Source: Takakia lepidozioides (Eukaryota; Streptophyta; Takakiopsida; Takakiales; Takakiaceae). From it: a DNA stretch of 64,000 bases. The position numbers and the translations under genes are program-made. The stretch is taken from contig CM060733.1 of assembly GCA_030704615.1 (NCBI GenBank), positions 55,428,001 through 55,492,000 on the forward strand. The letters run 5' to 3'. Each line of letters starts with the position of its first letter. The stretch's first letter is position 1. Of the stretch, positions 1-44,519 are shown one piece after another. The notes beneath the pieces were generated by a model. That model had not been told where the DNA came from, made no database searches, and was given only the letters and a program-made list of their open reading frames with translations.

Positions 1-985
1 ACAGAAGGTTGCCTGTCATTCCCCAGGATTGAAGCAGATGTTGAGGTGCGCTTCGCCATTTCTACATTTGGTCGCCTGTTCCTTGGGTTTGGTCAGTTCC
101 ATAGGCAAAGTTCTTACTGGACAGTCTTTTCTGAACATCACCTGGATATTTACCCCAGGTCGTTCCTGAGCCTGCTAGCTGTATAGAGATGTCTGATGAA
201 TGAGTGTGGTGGATTCCTATTCACAGAGGCCGCTATCAGTGAGGGTGGATGCGCAAGACATCAAGGGAAAGAAGTTCAGCATAAACTTGAAGGAGTGGCA
301 AGCCAGGATCTTCCAGCATGAGTATGACCATCTTGAGGTATGGTCCTCATTTGCTCAGTGCTTCTGATTTGCAGGGCATGGTTTTCATAGCAGTTTTAGG
401 CTTTTGCATTTGTTCTCAAGTCAGGAGCTATTCTCATGCCTATGTGATGGCAGGGCACATTGTATTTTGATCGGATGACCCCTGAAGTTCTGGACACCAT
501 TTGTGCTGACCTTCAAGTAATTCTTCCGATCCATCCTTACTGCATATGTTATACGAAGACTCTGGTGTTCACTGAGCTGTCGATTTGAGGTGATTGAGGG
601 TTAATCTCGGTTGACTGGTACTTGGAAGTCTCTTCTCCAGAGTGACTGCCAGTGGGGCTGTGCCAGTAGGAAGGGTCGGGAAGGGTCAGCGGGTGACAGT
701 GGATACATTAGGAGAGAAAAACACAAATGCAAGTAGGTTACCTGTTTTTGTACCGAAACAGGGTTGCCAACCACAGAGTTTTGATTAGGTTGTCTACAAG
801 AAAGAAATTTTACATGTATTTCCGGCATTTGAGTTTTCTTCTCTGGTACTTTCGTTCTGGAAGATGTGAATAATAACAAGGTCCTTTGTGGATGCGTTGC
901 TTTTCAGAAGCTGGAAGATGCATATGAACAACATACTGGCCTTCCTGCCCCCGAGAAAATCAACAACAAACAAAATCAAATCTGA
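1..985 (+). CDS. PDF1B: Peptide deformylase, chloroplast/mitochondrial PDF1B type (3' part)
   Basis: This enzyme removes the N-formyl group from new organelle-made proteins. Four exon pieces join in one phase: 1-45, 227-337, 454-516 and 908-985, with GT donors at 46, 338 and 517 and AG acceptors before 227, 454 and 908. The first carries the EGCLS motif, whose Cys binds the metal. The second carries QHEYDHLE, with the two metal-binding His and the catalytic Glu. The third reads GTLYFDRM. The last ends TGLPAPEKINNKQNQI before TGA 983-985, like the C-tail of plant PDF1B. The 5' exons with motif 1 and the transit peptide lie off the left edge. The next gene, CSP41A, starts about 1.2 kb downstream on the same strand. 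Assignment to PDF1B rather than PDF1A rests on the C-terminal tail (family knowledge). Confidence 0.92.
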
Positions 986-2156
986 TATGTTCTCCCTCAC
1001 AACTACAAATCTATTTAGAGTTTGAGGGGGGATTGATTAGTTCTAAAAGAAGCAGTTCATATGCCATGTAGCTATGGCTACTCCCTGGCTTGCAGGGCTT
1101 TTGGTGAGTTTGGTAAGCTTCTGTTTCTCATTAGTTAACTTCACAGTTTGAGTATTTCTAGGTGTGATGTGTTGGCATGGAAAAAACTCTTTTGACTTGG
1201 TCTCATCTAATAAACCTTCAGTTTGAGGGTTTCTGTTCAGTGATGCTAGAAGCTGCATCTTGGAAGCCTGTGGGACAGTTGCCATTGTCATCCAATGCCC
1301 CAGCATCGCGGTAGTTACATCTTTGACAGGCAATTTGTCACAAAAATTCAACAAAGATCTTGACAAATCACAATCCTTCACATTGGCCTAACATTTTGTG
1401 TAAAAATCAGTGTACATTGTCCTATTAGACTCCAGATCATGGGGGTGAATCTTCATCACTGATCACATTCCCTACTCTTGGTCTGCTTTCCTCACAACTG
1501 CACTACAGTGAGAAGTTCAAAAGTCCGAGAGTTCATCCATTCTTACCAAATAACCAAATACTCGCAGCTTTTTGGTTTTTGAACTATGGCTAGTGGCAAT
1601 AGAAGGTTGTAGTCCGTCCCCTTCTTAAAGAAAAAGAAAGAAATTTTGCAGTCATCATTCTGATTGTATCTGGGGTCTGTGGTAGTGGTCTTATTCCAGT
1701 AAGGTCCCAGCCGATAGACTAATAATAAGATTACATGGCTGGAAGATGAGGACAAGCAGACCTTGTCTTCCACACACGTTTTCAGGTTTAGCAAGAACAT
1801 ACCCCAGAAAAACAACTTGCAATAAGAAATATGGACCAGAAAGATGAGAGGTGGGGAACCCAGCCGAGGAGTGGCTATGGTGGGCCCCGGTTCCTCGGCC
1901 AGACACCACAAAACACAGACAGAAGAATTACGCTTTTACAGAGATTAGAGTCAGATAGTGTTCCATTCTTCGAAACTGCAACTGAAGTCCTCTCTCACAA
2001 AACTGCATCGTGAAATTCAGGGCCTTCGGGGCATCGTCTTCCTCCTCTCTTTGCCTTACCACCCAACTGTGTACAGCATTGTACATTTTGGGTCCTGTAG
2101 TCCCATTGCGAGTACCCGCAGCGCTCTGGACTTCGAACTTCCTTGTCTGGAATGAG
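986..2156. other. Intergenic: PDF1B 3' flank and CSP41A 5' flank
   Basis: No recognisable gene is seen. Short open frames on both strands (for example minus 1543-1911) show no family motif. The last 150 bases before 2157 are open in the CSP41A frame up to an earlier ATG at 2010, so a longer N-terminus is possible. The rest is probably 3' UTR, promoter and 5' UTR. Confidence 0.5.
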
Positions 2157-5100
2157 ATGGCTCTAACCCATAGGCTTACAAGTGTCTCCATCATATTCCC
2201 ACACTCTACGTTCTCTCACACGAACCGTGTTTCATCGTCCCTCTCCCTCACACCCTCTTTGGGATTCCAGTCTTCCTCCCTCTCCCGCTCTCTGTCTCTC
2301 TCCGCTATCTCTTCTTGCGCGCAATTTTCTGGAGATGTTTCCATCCCATGTAACTTTGCGGAGGGCAAAGTGGGTAGGAAAGGATTAAGAAAAGGGTGCG
2401 CGATCACAGTTCGAGCGGCAGGAGGGGAGGGGAAAGGGGAGAAGAAGAATGTCCTCATTGTGAATACGAACAGTGGAGGGCACGCAGTCATTGGGTTCTT
2501 TTTTGCTAAGGAGCTCAGAGGGGCTGGCCATGGTGTTACAGTCCTCACCGTCGGGGAGGAGACTTCCGACAAGATGAAGAAACCACCCTTCTCTCGTTTT
2601 TCTGTGAGTCTAGTGGGTTGTGCAATTTACAGTTCATTCTATCAAATCAAATGTAGTGGGAACGCGCGTTTTGACAACTGCATGTGTTGAAACATTAGTG
2701 CTGCACTTTGTGGTGATATGTTGCATTCGTCCTTCTCTGCACCAAACAATAGCTCAACGTTCATGCCGTAGGAGGAAGGTGTACACATCGAGCATTTCAT
2801 GTGGCCTTTCCAGGCTCTGCCAGGGAGAAGGATGTGTTTATTATTGCTTAAAAGTCCAGTTGAATAGATGGAGTGCGATCTCCATAACTCCACTACCTCT
2901 TAGTGTCACAAAGGAAAGGTGAATACAATTGAGGAGGCTACGAGTGAGCTACCGTAGTTGTACAACGAGACAGGTATCCAAGTAGGATGACTTATATGCA
3001 GTGGGTCATTTATCTTTGAACGCCTCTAGAATGCCAAGAATGACAGTCACCGATCAGTCAGAGCGAGACAGTGAATCTTTGGGGGAGGTTCAGAAATTGG
3101 CTATTAAAGTTGCCAAGGGCCTAATGGTGTAATCTACCGTCTGATATGCGAAACAATAATGCAGGAACTCCGTGAGCTAGGGGTGGAGACTCTATGGGGG
3201 CAGCCCTCAGACATTGGGGCAGCGATTGGGTCTGCATCATATGACGCGGTTCTTGAGAACAATGGAAAAACTCTGGACGTTGTGCAGTACGCCATCTGCA
3301 CACCCACCTGCTCTCTCTGTCTCCATCTTTCTCTTCTCTTTTACCAAATTTCCATTAAGCCATTCCTTTGATGTAAGGCCTACACTCCTCTCCAAATGTG
3401 TATCAATAACAATACCCTCCATCTCTCTATCTCGGGGTCTTTGTCAGGAAAACTATGACAACCGCAGTCTACTGAGTACATTGTTTTCTTTACACCCTGT
3501 TTCTGCATCCACTCACACTCTTCTAGGTTGATTTGAGCTTGCATTAGTGTATTGTTAGGGCCCTAGCACAAGAGCTGTATTGGGTCACGTCCTGGCATCC
3601 CAACCTTCACTGTAAACAAGACGACGTTATGTAAGAGTAAGAATGATACTCCTATTACTTGCTGGATGGACAATCTTGAACCAAGAACAAGAAATAAAAG
3701 AAAGGAATGTAAAAAACCCCCAAGAAATTTCCTTTGTTTAAATTGTTACCTTCTCAGACGGGAAGTTTTCATCGTGACAGGAGGAGGTACCTTACGTCTG
3801 GCGTAAGACACCTAGGACCTTACGAAATTCTTAAGATGACAATTTTTGGGGACTGATGAAAGGGGCAGGTTGGTTTTTTACGGTGAAGGGCAGCTAACTC
3901 GGCCCTTCTGCCATTTTCGAACATGTGAACTCATGCTACCGCCCTAGTTCACACATTCTTAAACGGCGGAAGGGTTCCGACTTCAGCTGCCCTTCCCCTG
4001 TAGTTTATGATGTCCCTAGAATCCTAAGGAGCTTCTAGAAACATGACACAAGAAAAGCACCAGTAGAAGCAGGTTCTCATCCACCTACCTCACAATCAAG
4101 TAGAGTTACTTCCTCGTGGATAATGCAAAATCGATTATGTTGGACTATGTGATAGGCCTGTGGCAGACTGGGCAAAGGCAAGTGGAGTGCAACAATTTTT
4201 GTTCATAAGCAGTGCTGGAATCTACAAAAAGAGTGATGAGCAACCGCATGTGGAGGGGGTAACTTTTTCTCTCCCTCTGTCTTTCAGTGTCTTCTTTCTT
4301 CCTTCTCTCTTATATATATTGAATCTTAAACTTCCCTGAACTTGTTTCCAGTCTGTGACATGGGGGAGGACATCTTGGATGACCTCAAGGGTCTACCCAC
4401 TCTCGGCACTAGACTCAAATTTAAACTCAGGGCAGGAAGCCTACCTTTGAACAGCAAACAGAAGCAGAGAGGAAAGGGAGAGTGCAATTGCCCGTTGTGT
4501 GGGCAATCTGAAGACAGTATTCATTTTCTGATACACTGTCCGGGGTTCTCTCACCAAAGAGACGCTCTCTTCAAATCTATTAAGGGTATTGTGCCTGTAC
4601 CCCTGTTTACCAACTTTGAAAGTCTCGAGGCTGAGCCAAAAGCCCAGGCCCTCCTGAGGCCTAGTTTTTGGGCAAATCACACACAGCAGATTGATGCTTG
4701 TGTGAAGGGATTTCTAGAGGATATCTGGAAAACCCGGATTAATTCTATATATGGAGGTAAGTCTTACTACCAATGTCAGCCCCTGACAGAGGTAGGTTCT
4801 GTCCCTTTTGTTCCCGCTCAAACTGGGCGCGGGGTCAATGGCCACAAGGCTACGGCAAACATCGTCTTATGAGTACAATCGTATATATATTGTAGTTGTC
4901 TCTTTGTTTCTTATGCGTGATTAAACCATAAGCTTTCTCATGGTTTTTATTGTGTTCTTTTCTGTCTTTCTGTGTGTGTTTATCTGTTTTGGTCCAAAGT
5001 GCAGCTGGGACTATGACCAAAGTCTACAGCAAGCCGTGTTAATTGAGCAGACCTTTCTCTTTTCAACCGTTTTTGCTTTCACTCTCTCCTCTACCTTCCC

Positions 5101-6514
5101 TCTTGGTCCATCCTCCCTCTTTTACTTCCCATGTATTTCCTCCTTGCATCAACTTTCTCCTTTCTGGGGAATCTCACCAGGTGATAAGCATGTTGGTTGT
5201 GTCGCCTTGATGACTTGAACTGGAAGGTAATTAGTCGTGGTAAATATGACTTCAACAGGATGCAGTGAAGGCAGATGCAGGCCATGTAGTTGTGGAGCAG
5301 TACCTTGCAGGCCTTGGGTTCGGAAGCTGGGCTGCTTTCCGTCCTCAGTATATGACGGGCTCTGGCAACAACAAAGACTGTGAAGAATGGTTCTTTGACC
5401 GTATGTGATCTGCTTTGTGCTCAATAACTACACATCTGCCATGTTCTCTTTCGTGGCTTCTTAATTTAGTTTGACTTTGGCTATTAAAGGCTAGTTTTGG
5501 CTGCATGGTATATATGCTTTGGCTGCAGAGGTTGAGAGTTGCAAGATGCAGGGCTCATTTGAAATTGATGAAAGGAGTTACCAGCACATGTAGACTTCCA
5601 TCATGCTCTTAGAAAGGGAGTGATCATATGATGGAAAGTACAGGTTTGTTTTCCTACAGGAATTGTCCGGGGAAGACCAGTTCCAATTCCTGGGTCAGGG
5701 CTGCAAGTGACAAATATTTCTCATGTGTCAGACTTGTCGAGCATGCTCACACTTGCAGTGGAAAAGCCAGCTGCTGCTAATGGTGGCATATTCAATGCTG
5801 TTAGTGACCGCGCAGTCACATTTGATGGGCTAGTTCGTTTGTGCGCAAAGGCTGTCGGAAAGGAGGCTGAAACTGTTCACTACGATCCTGAGGCAGTTGG
5901 TGTTGATGCAAAGAAATCCTTCCCTTTCCGCAACATGGTATTTTCTCCTTTATTTCTTTCTCTCTCACCAACTTTCTATCTCCAGTGTACTTGCGCCCCC
6001 TTTGACTTAGTAAGTGGCACTCATGAAGGACCAAGCGAGAGAAGCTGCTTCTTCCATAGTAAAGCACCCATGGATTATGGGTATATAAAAGCCTGGATAT
6101 TGTAACTTAGTGTAGCACAAGGTCCAGCTCATTCTCTACATGTAGCTCTCCATCTTAGAGAATCTCTGCAAGCTGAATTTCAGTTTTTGGGCTGTTTGTT
6201 CGGGACCCATTTTTCTTCTATCCTACTTTCCTTTTTCTCACGGATATTGTAAGTTTGTTTTTCTTTCTTTCTCTTTATCACTAGTCTGATGAGAGTTTCA
6301 TTCCCCGCTCTCCATCCCTCTCTGTGAGCAGCATTTCTATGCAGAGCCAAGAGCAGCCAAGGCAAAGCTTGGATGGACAAGCAAAACCAATTTGCAAGAA
6401 GATTTGAAGGCTCGCTTTGAGGAGTATGTTGCCATCGGCCGAGACAAAAAGGAGATCAAATTTGAACTTGACGACAAGATCCTTGCGGCACTGCGCACAC
6501 CTATCACTGTATGA
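2157..6514 (+). CDS. CSP41A: Chloroplast stem-loop binding protein of 41 kDa, CSP41a
   Basis: CSP41a is an atypical short-chain-dehydrogenase-fold RNA-binding protein with endonuclease activity that acts on chloroplast transcripts and is found with plastid ribosomes. Six exons keep one frame: 2157-2603, 3165-3286, 4156-4258, 5259-5400, 5660-5937 and 6332-6514. The total is 1275 nt, 424 aa. Residues 1 to about 85 are Ser-rich and fit a transit peptide. Next comes the modified Rossmann start ([19 protein letters not shown]), then [40 protein letters not shown] and the family-specific C-terminal block [13 protein letters not shown]. The length is close to that of land-plant CSP41a. The start is taken at 2157 (ATGGC context); an in-frame ATG at 2010 would add 49 residues. 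Intron 3 (4259-5258) contains a LINE fragment. Confidence 0.95.
4342..4890 (+). mobile_element. LINE 3'-end fragment (family A) in CSP41A intron 3
   Basis: An open frame of 176 codons (4342-4872) holds a C-terminal zinc-knuckle-like pattern, [19 protein letters not shown], of the kind found after the reverse transcriptase in plant non-LTR retrotransposons. It is followed by a conserved non-coding tail running to about 4890 (AAACTGGGCGCGGGGTCAAT, then a stretch ending GAGTACAATC). The same 3' tail recurs, decayed, at 8330-8410 (+), 20209-20470 (minus) and 57281-57500 (minus). The reverse transcriptase is absent, so this is a 5'-truncated insertion. It sits in the host gene's orientation and is expected to be spliced out. 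Confidence 0.75.
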
Positions 6515-6679
6515 CTTTGCCATGACTCTGGGAAATAACTTGGTCCACAACCTCCAGTTCGTGTTCCGTCTGAGGGGACCCACGAAGCTAGGGAGGAGAC
6601 ACCATGCTGTCAGCCACCCCCAAGCTGAGCCAAGTCCACTCTGGTACTACCCGGAGAGTCAGGCACAAAGAGAGCAATG

Positions 6680-6681
<2 letters not shown>

Positions 6682-6710
<29 letters not shown>

Positions 6711-6711
6711 G
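6682..6711. repeat. (GA)n microsatellite
   Basis: About 15 uninterrupted GA dinucleotides lie 170 bp past the CSP41A stop codon, probably in its 3' UTR or just beyond. Confidence 0.9.
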
Positions 6712-8329
6712 CTTCAGGGTTGCTTGCAGAGCTAGAGAAGCAACTTATTTAATCACTTAACTTATTACCTGATCTTGAACATTTGTAGCGGTCAATGCTT
6801 TCGCATCAGTACAAAGAAGTTCATATTCTCGCTCATTGTTTTCAAATGATTGCAAAAAAAGTGAGGGCTCCTTTGCAAGTGATGGCAGTTCCAAGCTGTC
6901 GTATTGATGGAAGCTCGAAAGCTCAGGTGGCCAAGCCAGTGAGCACCTGTAGCTACGCTCTGAAACACAACCAAGAATCACAGATAATCATCCATTGTTG
7001 TGAATGATGCAACAGTCCCCGCATCAGTTGTAGGTCAGCCTCGAGGCTTCCTCGGAGTGGAGCATTCTCAAGCTTTGAAAAGTTCTGTCCAGCCCCACCA
7101 ACACTAGAACCAGCTCATGCTGGGAGATGATGCTGGGAGGAGAGAGACGACCTCCCAATCCTTCCATGCATTCATCCATCCAACATGACGAGCAGGGGCT
7201 TCACATTCATCCGTACTCCAAGAATGACGATGTCTCATCCTTCCATTTCATCCGTGGTCATCCGTTACGTCACAGAATTGAGATAGATGAACAGAACCAC
7301 TCTGGATGTCGAGGACTGCGCGCCGTCGATTCCCTCGATTGGACGGCGGATGTGGGTGAATAGATGAAAGATGGTGATGAGGCGGAGACGAGGGTTGTGC
7401 ATTTTTGTATAGGAAGGTGGAGTGATAGAGCTTGTCAGATCGAAGAGACGATCAGTTCAAAACATATCGATTGCAAAGCTTCTTACTTGTTTCTGGAGAT
7501 CCTGTGAGAGATTGTTTTGTGTTCGGTACTCGTTTGTGCAGATTTGACCTAATAGTATTTTGCAGCGGGAGGGAGGCGTTGGCGTTTCCAGCTCTTCGTG
7601 GAGGATTCTGAATAAGTCTGTCTGCCGGGTGAGGGAGATGGATATGGTGTTTGATGGGAAAGGAGATGGAAGGCTCAGTGCGCGTGCGTAATCTGGTTTC
7701 TCCGTGTGAATGGTATCTGTGTATGGCACTGTGAGTGTCTCTCCTCTTTCAATGACCAGTGTTCGGTTTTGGCAGTGCATGGGAGAAATATCGACCTCTG
7801 TGACTTGCAAATATCGATCAGAAATTTGTGCCACTGTCTTCAAAGGGACTATTTGTGAATCCTTCTCTAAAATTCGCAGTTTCTCACTATCTGAGGGCAA
7901 TAGCGTGTGTCCAATTCGTGCATATCTAGCAATTAGACGATAATTATGGTCACAATTTGGGCTTGAAAATATCCACAAGGGCAGATATGATGCAGACGTT
8001 CCCGACAAAGTTATTGGTAATCCCTTGGGGAGTGCTAACTAGGAAATTGAATCAGATTCATTAACCTTGGCTGGTGTCATTTCAGTTCAAAACCCAAAAT
8101 CTATTTACAAGTTAGATTATTTGGAAGAGCAAGATTCTAGCTCACTGAGGGCATATGCATGTACAACCGTGCATACAAGTCAATTATGGGGGTTGCAAAA
8201 TCAATTTGCACTCACTAGGCTCTTTCACCCTTCAAGCCCTCCAATCCGTCCCCTGAGCTCTGTTGATAGAAATGAATCCACTTGCTGTCTTGCAACTTTA
8301 GTGGTATTAGTATTTTCTGCCCTATTTCT

Positions 8330-8410
8330 TCCTTCCATTTCCCTCTTTCTGCTCTGTCAAAACTGGGTGTGGGTTTATGGCCACAATGTTATCGCAAGCA
8401 ATGTGAACAT
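8330..8410 (+). repeat. Decayed family A LINE tail
   Basis: A short stretch (AAACTGGGTGTGGGTTTATG, then GGCCACAATGTTATCGCA) is a diverged match to the 3' tail of the LINE fragment at 4820-4860. It lies just upstream of the probable 5' UTR splice acceptor of BCHB. The match is short, so an unrelated origin is possible. Confidence 0.5.
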
Positions 8411-8484
8411 GTCTGGGTTGTCTGTGACTGATTGAGATGATAATGGCAGGATTACAGTTCAAACGAGGAGAGAGTTAGCGGAGA

Positions 8485-38628
<30,144 letters not shown>

Positions 38629-39938
38629 AGCTTCTCTTGGTCTAAAATGGTGTGCGGTCACCCTCCATTCCCATACCAAAGCATCAAAAGGACAGCTGGA
38701 ACAGCTACGGCCTGCAAGTTTTACCTGGTTTCCATTGCCAGATGCATGCCGTCATCGGAGCACTGGAAAAGGTGAGGATGCATGGAGTCTTTGAGATTGT
38801 TAAGGAAGTCTCCTTGGTCATAGAGAGAGAAAATAATTCACCTGACTTCTTAGGTCAATCATGCACTCTCTTTGACTGCTTCCAAGGTTGAGATACAGAC
38901 AGCCAATCCTTGTCTGATGCAAGGGATTCCACATTGCAGCAGTTGTGGGTGATTGGTTGCAGGCGTCTTCGAAGGAGCAGAGGCAAGGAAGAAAGGCCAT
39001 AGGGTGGGGCCTTGAGCAAACTCCTTGAGCAGCTAGCCTACACCAGTCTGGCCCCCCAAAATATTCATTTGGATTGGCTTGCCGGTTGCAAACTTAGGGA
39101 TACCAGCATTTGCTTGAATTAGATGATCTGATTGCTGGTCTTGCAGCCATCTCCTAGATCATTGACAAGTAGTTCAGGGCCTTCCATTACTGTACATGCA
39201 CAGTTGCATCCAGATAGCACAAAGTATCTGCCGACCTATATAAACTATAGGTAGGAGTCTTTGGGTATTCATGGCAGGGAACAATCAGTGTAAGGAATTG
39301 ACCAAATGGATTGATCAAAATGTCTCTCCAACGAACAGTTGAGTTGCTGTGAATGGATATTTGCACCATGAAATGTTGCAAACATGCTGGCTGAAACAAG
39401 CTGAACCTTGTATCATTTAAGTTCTTGATGACTTTCATATTCACACCCATTGCATTTAGTGCATTGCTTATATCACAGCACTTTGTGCAGCACAAAACAG
39501 TACAAAATATGAAATGATAATAACTTAAAAGGGAACTTGCTTAGCTGTTGTTTGTTGATATTCACAGAAAAATTATGGGGAAATCACAAACATCTGGGAA
39601 CTACAGGCCTCTGTTCGCCACTACCAGCTGCAATGAGTCATGTTCATACAAAAGTGTATTACAAAATAAACTGGACAAAACCTTCCCCTGACTTTGGGGA
39701 GAATTCTCCCAAATGAAAGATGTGAGTGGAGAGGTTAGTTTGTTTGCCCCATCTGAAGGCACCCCTACTTTACTAAAACCATCAATAGACATCTCAGAGA
39801 GGGACTGAGCCAAACTTTCATGCCCATTTGTCTTCTCCACAGTGCACTGTCTACAACCAATCTTACCAAGACAATGTCATTAAAGCCAAGCATGCCCCCT
39901 GATATGGGTTCCTGCAGAAATGACCACCCTCATGGAGA
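38629..39938. other. Convergent intergenic region between BCHB and RLP24
   Basis: This 1.3-kb stretch should hold the 3' UTRs of BCHB (+) and RLP24 (minus). Short open frames (plus 38652-38891, minus 39187-39495) have no motif I know. No mobile-element ends are recognised. Confidence 0.5.
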
Positions 39939-41684
39939 TCACTCAACATTCTTGGGTACAGACACTTTGACCTTAATCTTTTCGGGCTGCTTGGGTAGTG
40001 TAAGGCCAGGCTCTCTTAGCATAGCTCCAGGTGCCTTCACAATGGTTATGTCCCTCTCAAGCTCCACTGCAGCCTCTTTCCTCTCCTTCGACTTGTTCCC
40101 CTTCATCCTGCACGACCACATCACAGATAACCACCCCTGTCATGTCCGCAAACAACCCTCCATGCAAACAGATGCATAACACCACCCACCTGCCTTGTCT
40201 GCTTGTGCATAGTCTTGATCAGTACAGTTTGGAGATGCTTTTAAAGTGTGTATCTTAGTCAAGTTGTAGATTCGTTGAATATGGAGCTGCTTATTCCAAC
40301 ACTCATGTCACAGGACACTCATTTCAGAAACTCAGTTTCATTGCAGAAACTGATTCATCAAGATTCCTACAAGCCACTTGCTCGCATTGTGGACGGCCTA
40401 ACTTTAACCCCCTTATGTGATGACTTATGCATTGTCATCATCATGTCAAGCGAAAGCTTTGTTCTCTGCCAAAAAGCCTTGACAGCTAGCTCTAGATGTC
40501 ACAGCTGGCTTCCAAGCAAGCAAATAGTGGATACCAGAACAGGTGCTGTGAGAGGTGGTGACAAAACTCCCCGTCACTCCACCTCAACAGGCTTGAGTTA
40601 GAAGGGTGACCAACCTGCTCTCCCAGAACTTAGATTCGCGTTTCTCACGCACTTCCTCAATCTTCTTCATGGCCTTGAGTGTCTGGTCCACCACCTCTCT
40701 GTTGTATCTCTCCGGCCTGTTGCGCTTTCTCTCAAATTCAAATGTCGCATCCTGTTGCAGCTCCCACTCTTTCTATTAGACATTGGCACCTCATAACTTC
40801 CAAAATTAGAACATACCAGATATGCAATACCTGCCTTCCCACCTCCCTTCCTGCTGTCTCTCCCCTCCAAGAAAGCTGACATGCCCAGCAAGATAACTGG
40901 TGATTCTAAGAGAATCCTCATCCTTTGACCAGACTGGATTGCAATGTCTCGCCACTGCAGTTGGTAAGATATTGACAGGCATGAGAAAAAAAACTCGTCA
41001 TGCTTCCCCAAAGAATTAAGGACCACAGCAATTTATTCAGAGATGGAGTGGTGTCAAAGACGAAGATGAGAAAACCTGGGTGAGCTCTTTGCCGTGTAGT
41101 TTTCTGTAAGCCTTGGTCCATTTCACTTTGCGTGGGTTGCGCTTCATCTTAAAATTCTTGTGACATTTTGACCTGCAAAACCTAAAAATCTGACCTCCCA
41201 CAACAGTTACGTCAATCACTGATTCTGTGGAACCTGTGCTATCAGTGTGCGGGGAGGCTAAGCACGCACCAACTGTCTGCGTGCGTGCGTGCCTCCTTGC
41301 AAGGAAAGGAGCCGAGGATGGGACTGCAACGCCAACTGATGTAGTTGAGTCCCGGCCGGATGAGGGCACGAACTATCGGATTAGACCTCTAGTCATAAGC
41401 AGCATGGGAACAAGACATGAATAAGAAGCCAACAGCAACTCTAACACAACCAGATAGACCTGTCAATCCAATACAAAATCAACAACCCACTTGCACCAGC
41501 AGGGACTAAAATCCTAAGCAACTTGGGAACTTTCCAATTCACTTCATATCAGAGGCGGAAACCCAGTCTGATGATCAAGTTGCGAGTAGAGATAAACCCC
41601 TACCTTGGCATCATTCCGCACAAACATAATTCCATGTCCTGGATACACGGTCGATGAGCAAAACCAGCACTTCTCCAACCTCAT
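39939..41684 (-). CDS. RLP24: Ribosome biogenesis protein RLP24 (L24e-like)
   Basis: RLP24 is the eL24-like placeholder on nuclear pre-60S ribosomes; it is exchanged for eL24 in the cytoplasm. Four minus-strand exons (5' to 3'): 41684-41604, 41189-41076, 40751-40615 and 40107-39939, totalling 501 nt and 166 aa in one phase. Exon 1 gives [18 protein letters not shown] with the first CxxC of the zinc-binding L24e fold. Exon 2 gives [20 protein letters not shown], with the second Cys pair, then [18 protein letters not shown]. Exon 3 gives [18 protein letters not shown]. Exon 4 ends [19 protein letters not shown], family-typical and specific to RLP24 rather than eL24. It is head-to-head with RPS6. 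Confidence 0.95.
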
Positions 41685-42001
41685 CGCTGCTTCTCCTGTG
41701 AGATCTTTCTCACTCTACTCCTGCGCAGTGTCCCAGACAGAGTCCATCGCCACCCTCACAACGCATGCGAAGGGAAAAAAAGAAAGGTGGTGCGGCCAGC
41801 AAACCCTAATTTACTCGTGATCTTGGGACCTCGTTGGATAGGCCAATTTGGTCCATAAGATATTTTGGATCGGACGGCCCATCGTTGTCTGCTTGCTCGC
41901 CTAAAGGAGCCGCAGGCTGTGAACGAGCTCTTTCTCCCTCGCAACAGCCTCCGAGCTCCATCACCTTTGCGAGCGCCTGGCGGCAACTCGAAAGAGCCAG
42001 C
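41685..42001. promoter_or_regulatory. Shared promoter region of RLP24 and RPS6
   Basis: The 317 bp between the divergent start codons contain AAACCCTAA at 41801-41809, the telo-box typical of plant ribosomal protein promoters. GGCCCA at 41876-41881 is the reverse of the site II core TGGGCC. Both motifs together mark growth-controlled ribosome genes in plants. Pyrimidine-rich stretches near 41930-41945 fit RPS6 initiation. No start sites can be read from sequence alone. Confidence 0.75.
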
Positions 42002-43706
<1,705 letters not shown>

Positions 43707-44519
43707 ATTCCAGAATCACTGGTTGAAAGACCTCCGGAAGTAGGACACAATACTTGTCTCCTAGTATTCTTCGCAGATGGGTCAGGTTCTGCGTTTCTAT
43801 GCATCTTTCTGAAGAAACCCACATCATGTGGCGTGCTTGCCTTTGACATTATCTTGGGAAGATCAATTTGTAGATGGTGCACTGTGTGGAGAATTGAGAT
43901 GGGCGTGAATTTTTTCTAAGTGAGATTGGGACTGTGGTTGTCTTAACCTCCAGATTTCATACAATGGGATTTTTGTAGGAATATCTTTGGTTTGTTTGCT
44001 GTTCTTATTGAGGAGGGATATCTTACCTTCTTGTGCAGTCGCATGGTAGTTTGGTAGAGAAGCAATCGGAAAGAGAGTGCAATGAAGAGTGGATAGCCTG
44101 TGAAAGGATATTCTTGTTCACTGCGATCATAATGTAGACAAGGTCAGATTTTTGTCAGTTTTCTTTCCTAACCTTCTCAGGATTGACTTGGTATAGTGTA
44201 TGTGTGTTCCATAGAGTTGAGTTCTTAGTATCTTGAGAATCTTCTCTACATTCGCTTGGTAGCATGTTTCAACATGTCCTAGAATTATTTTGAAGTATAT
44301 TGGGGTGACAAGTGACAACCTTCAGGATGGTAATGGGTGGGTATCATTGTCAGCATGTCGAGATCTTTTATCTATATACATAGATAAAAGATATAGATAT
44401 AAGATCTCGGATAGATGACCTACCAAGATCTCTAGACCCTTGGATATAATGGAGTGCAATACTGTGAGCTTGGTCTAAATAAATTCAAGCTGCATCCCTT
44501 GCAAGATCTCAAATGCCCA
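43707..44519. other. RPS6 3' flank
   Basis: No gene is recognised. A 13-bp-arm hairpin (ATCTTTTATCTAT / ATAGATAAAAGAT) lies at 44363-44392 within an AT-rich patch bounded by GAGATC and GATCTC. The RPS6 3' UTR is in the first few hundred bases. Confidence 0.5.

Larger units (their letters stand above)
6515..8484. other. Intergenic: CSP41A 3' flank and BCHB 5' region
   Basis: It contains a GA microsatellite (6682-6711). From about 7130 there is a stretch with many TTCATCC-like words. A 183-codon open frame lies on the minus strand (8008-7457) with no recognised motif. An acceptor-like AG at 8448-8449, just ahead of the BCHB start codon, suggests a 5' UTR intron. Weak family A LINE-tail similarity lies at 8330-8410. 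Confidence 0.45.

Noticed and set aside
2216-2572. 118-codon minus-strand ORF over CSP41A exon 1
   Set aside because: It is the antisense shadow of the Ser-rich transit peptide coding region.
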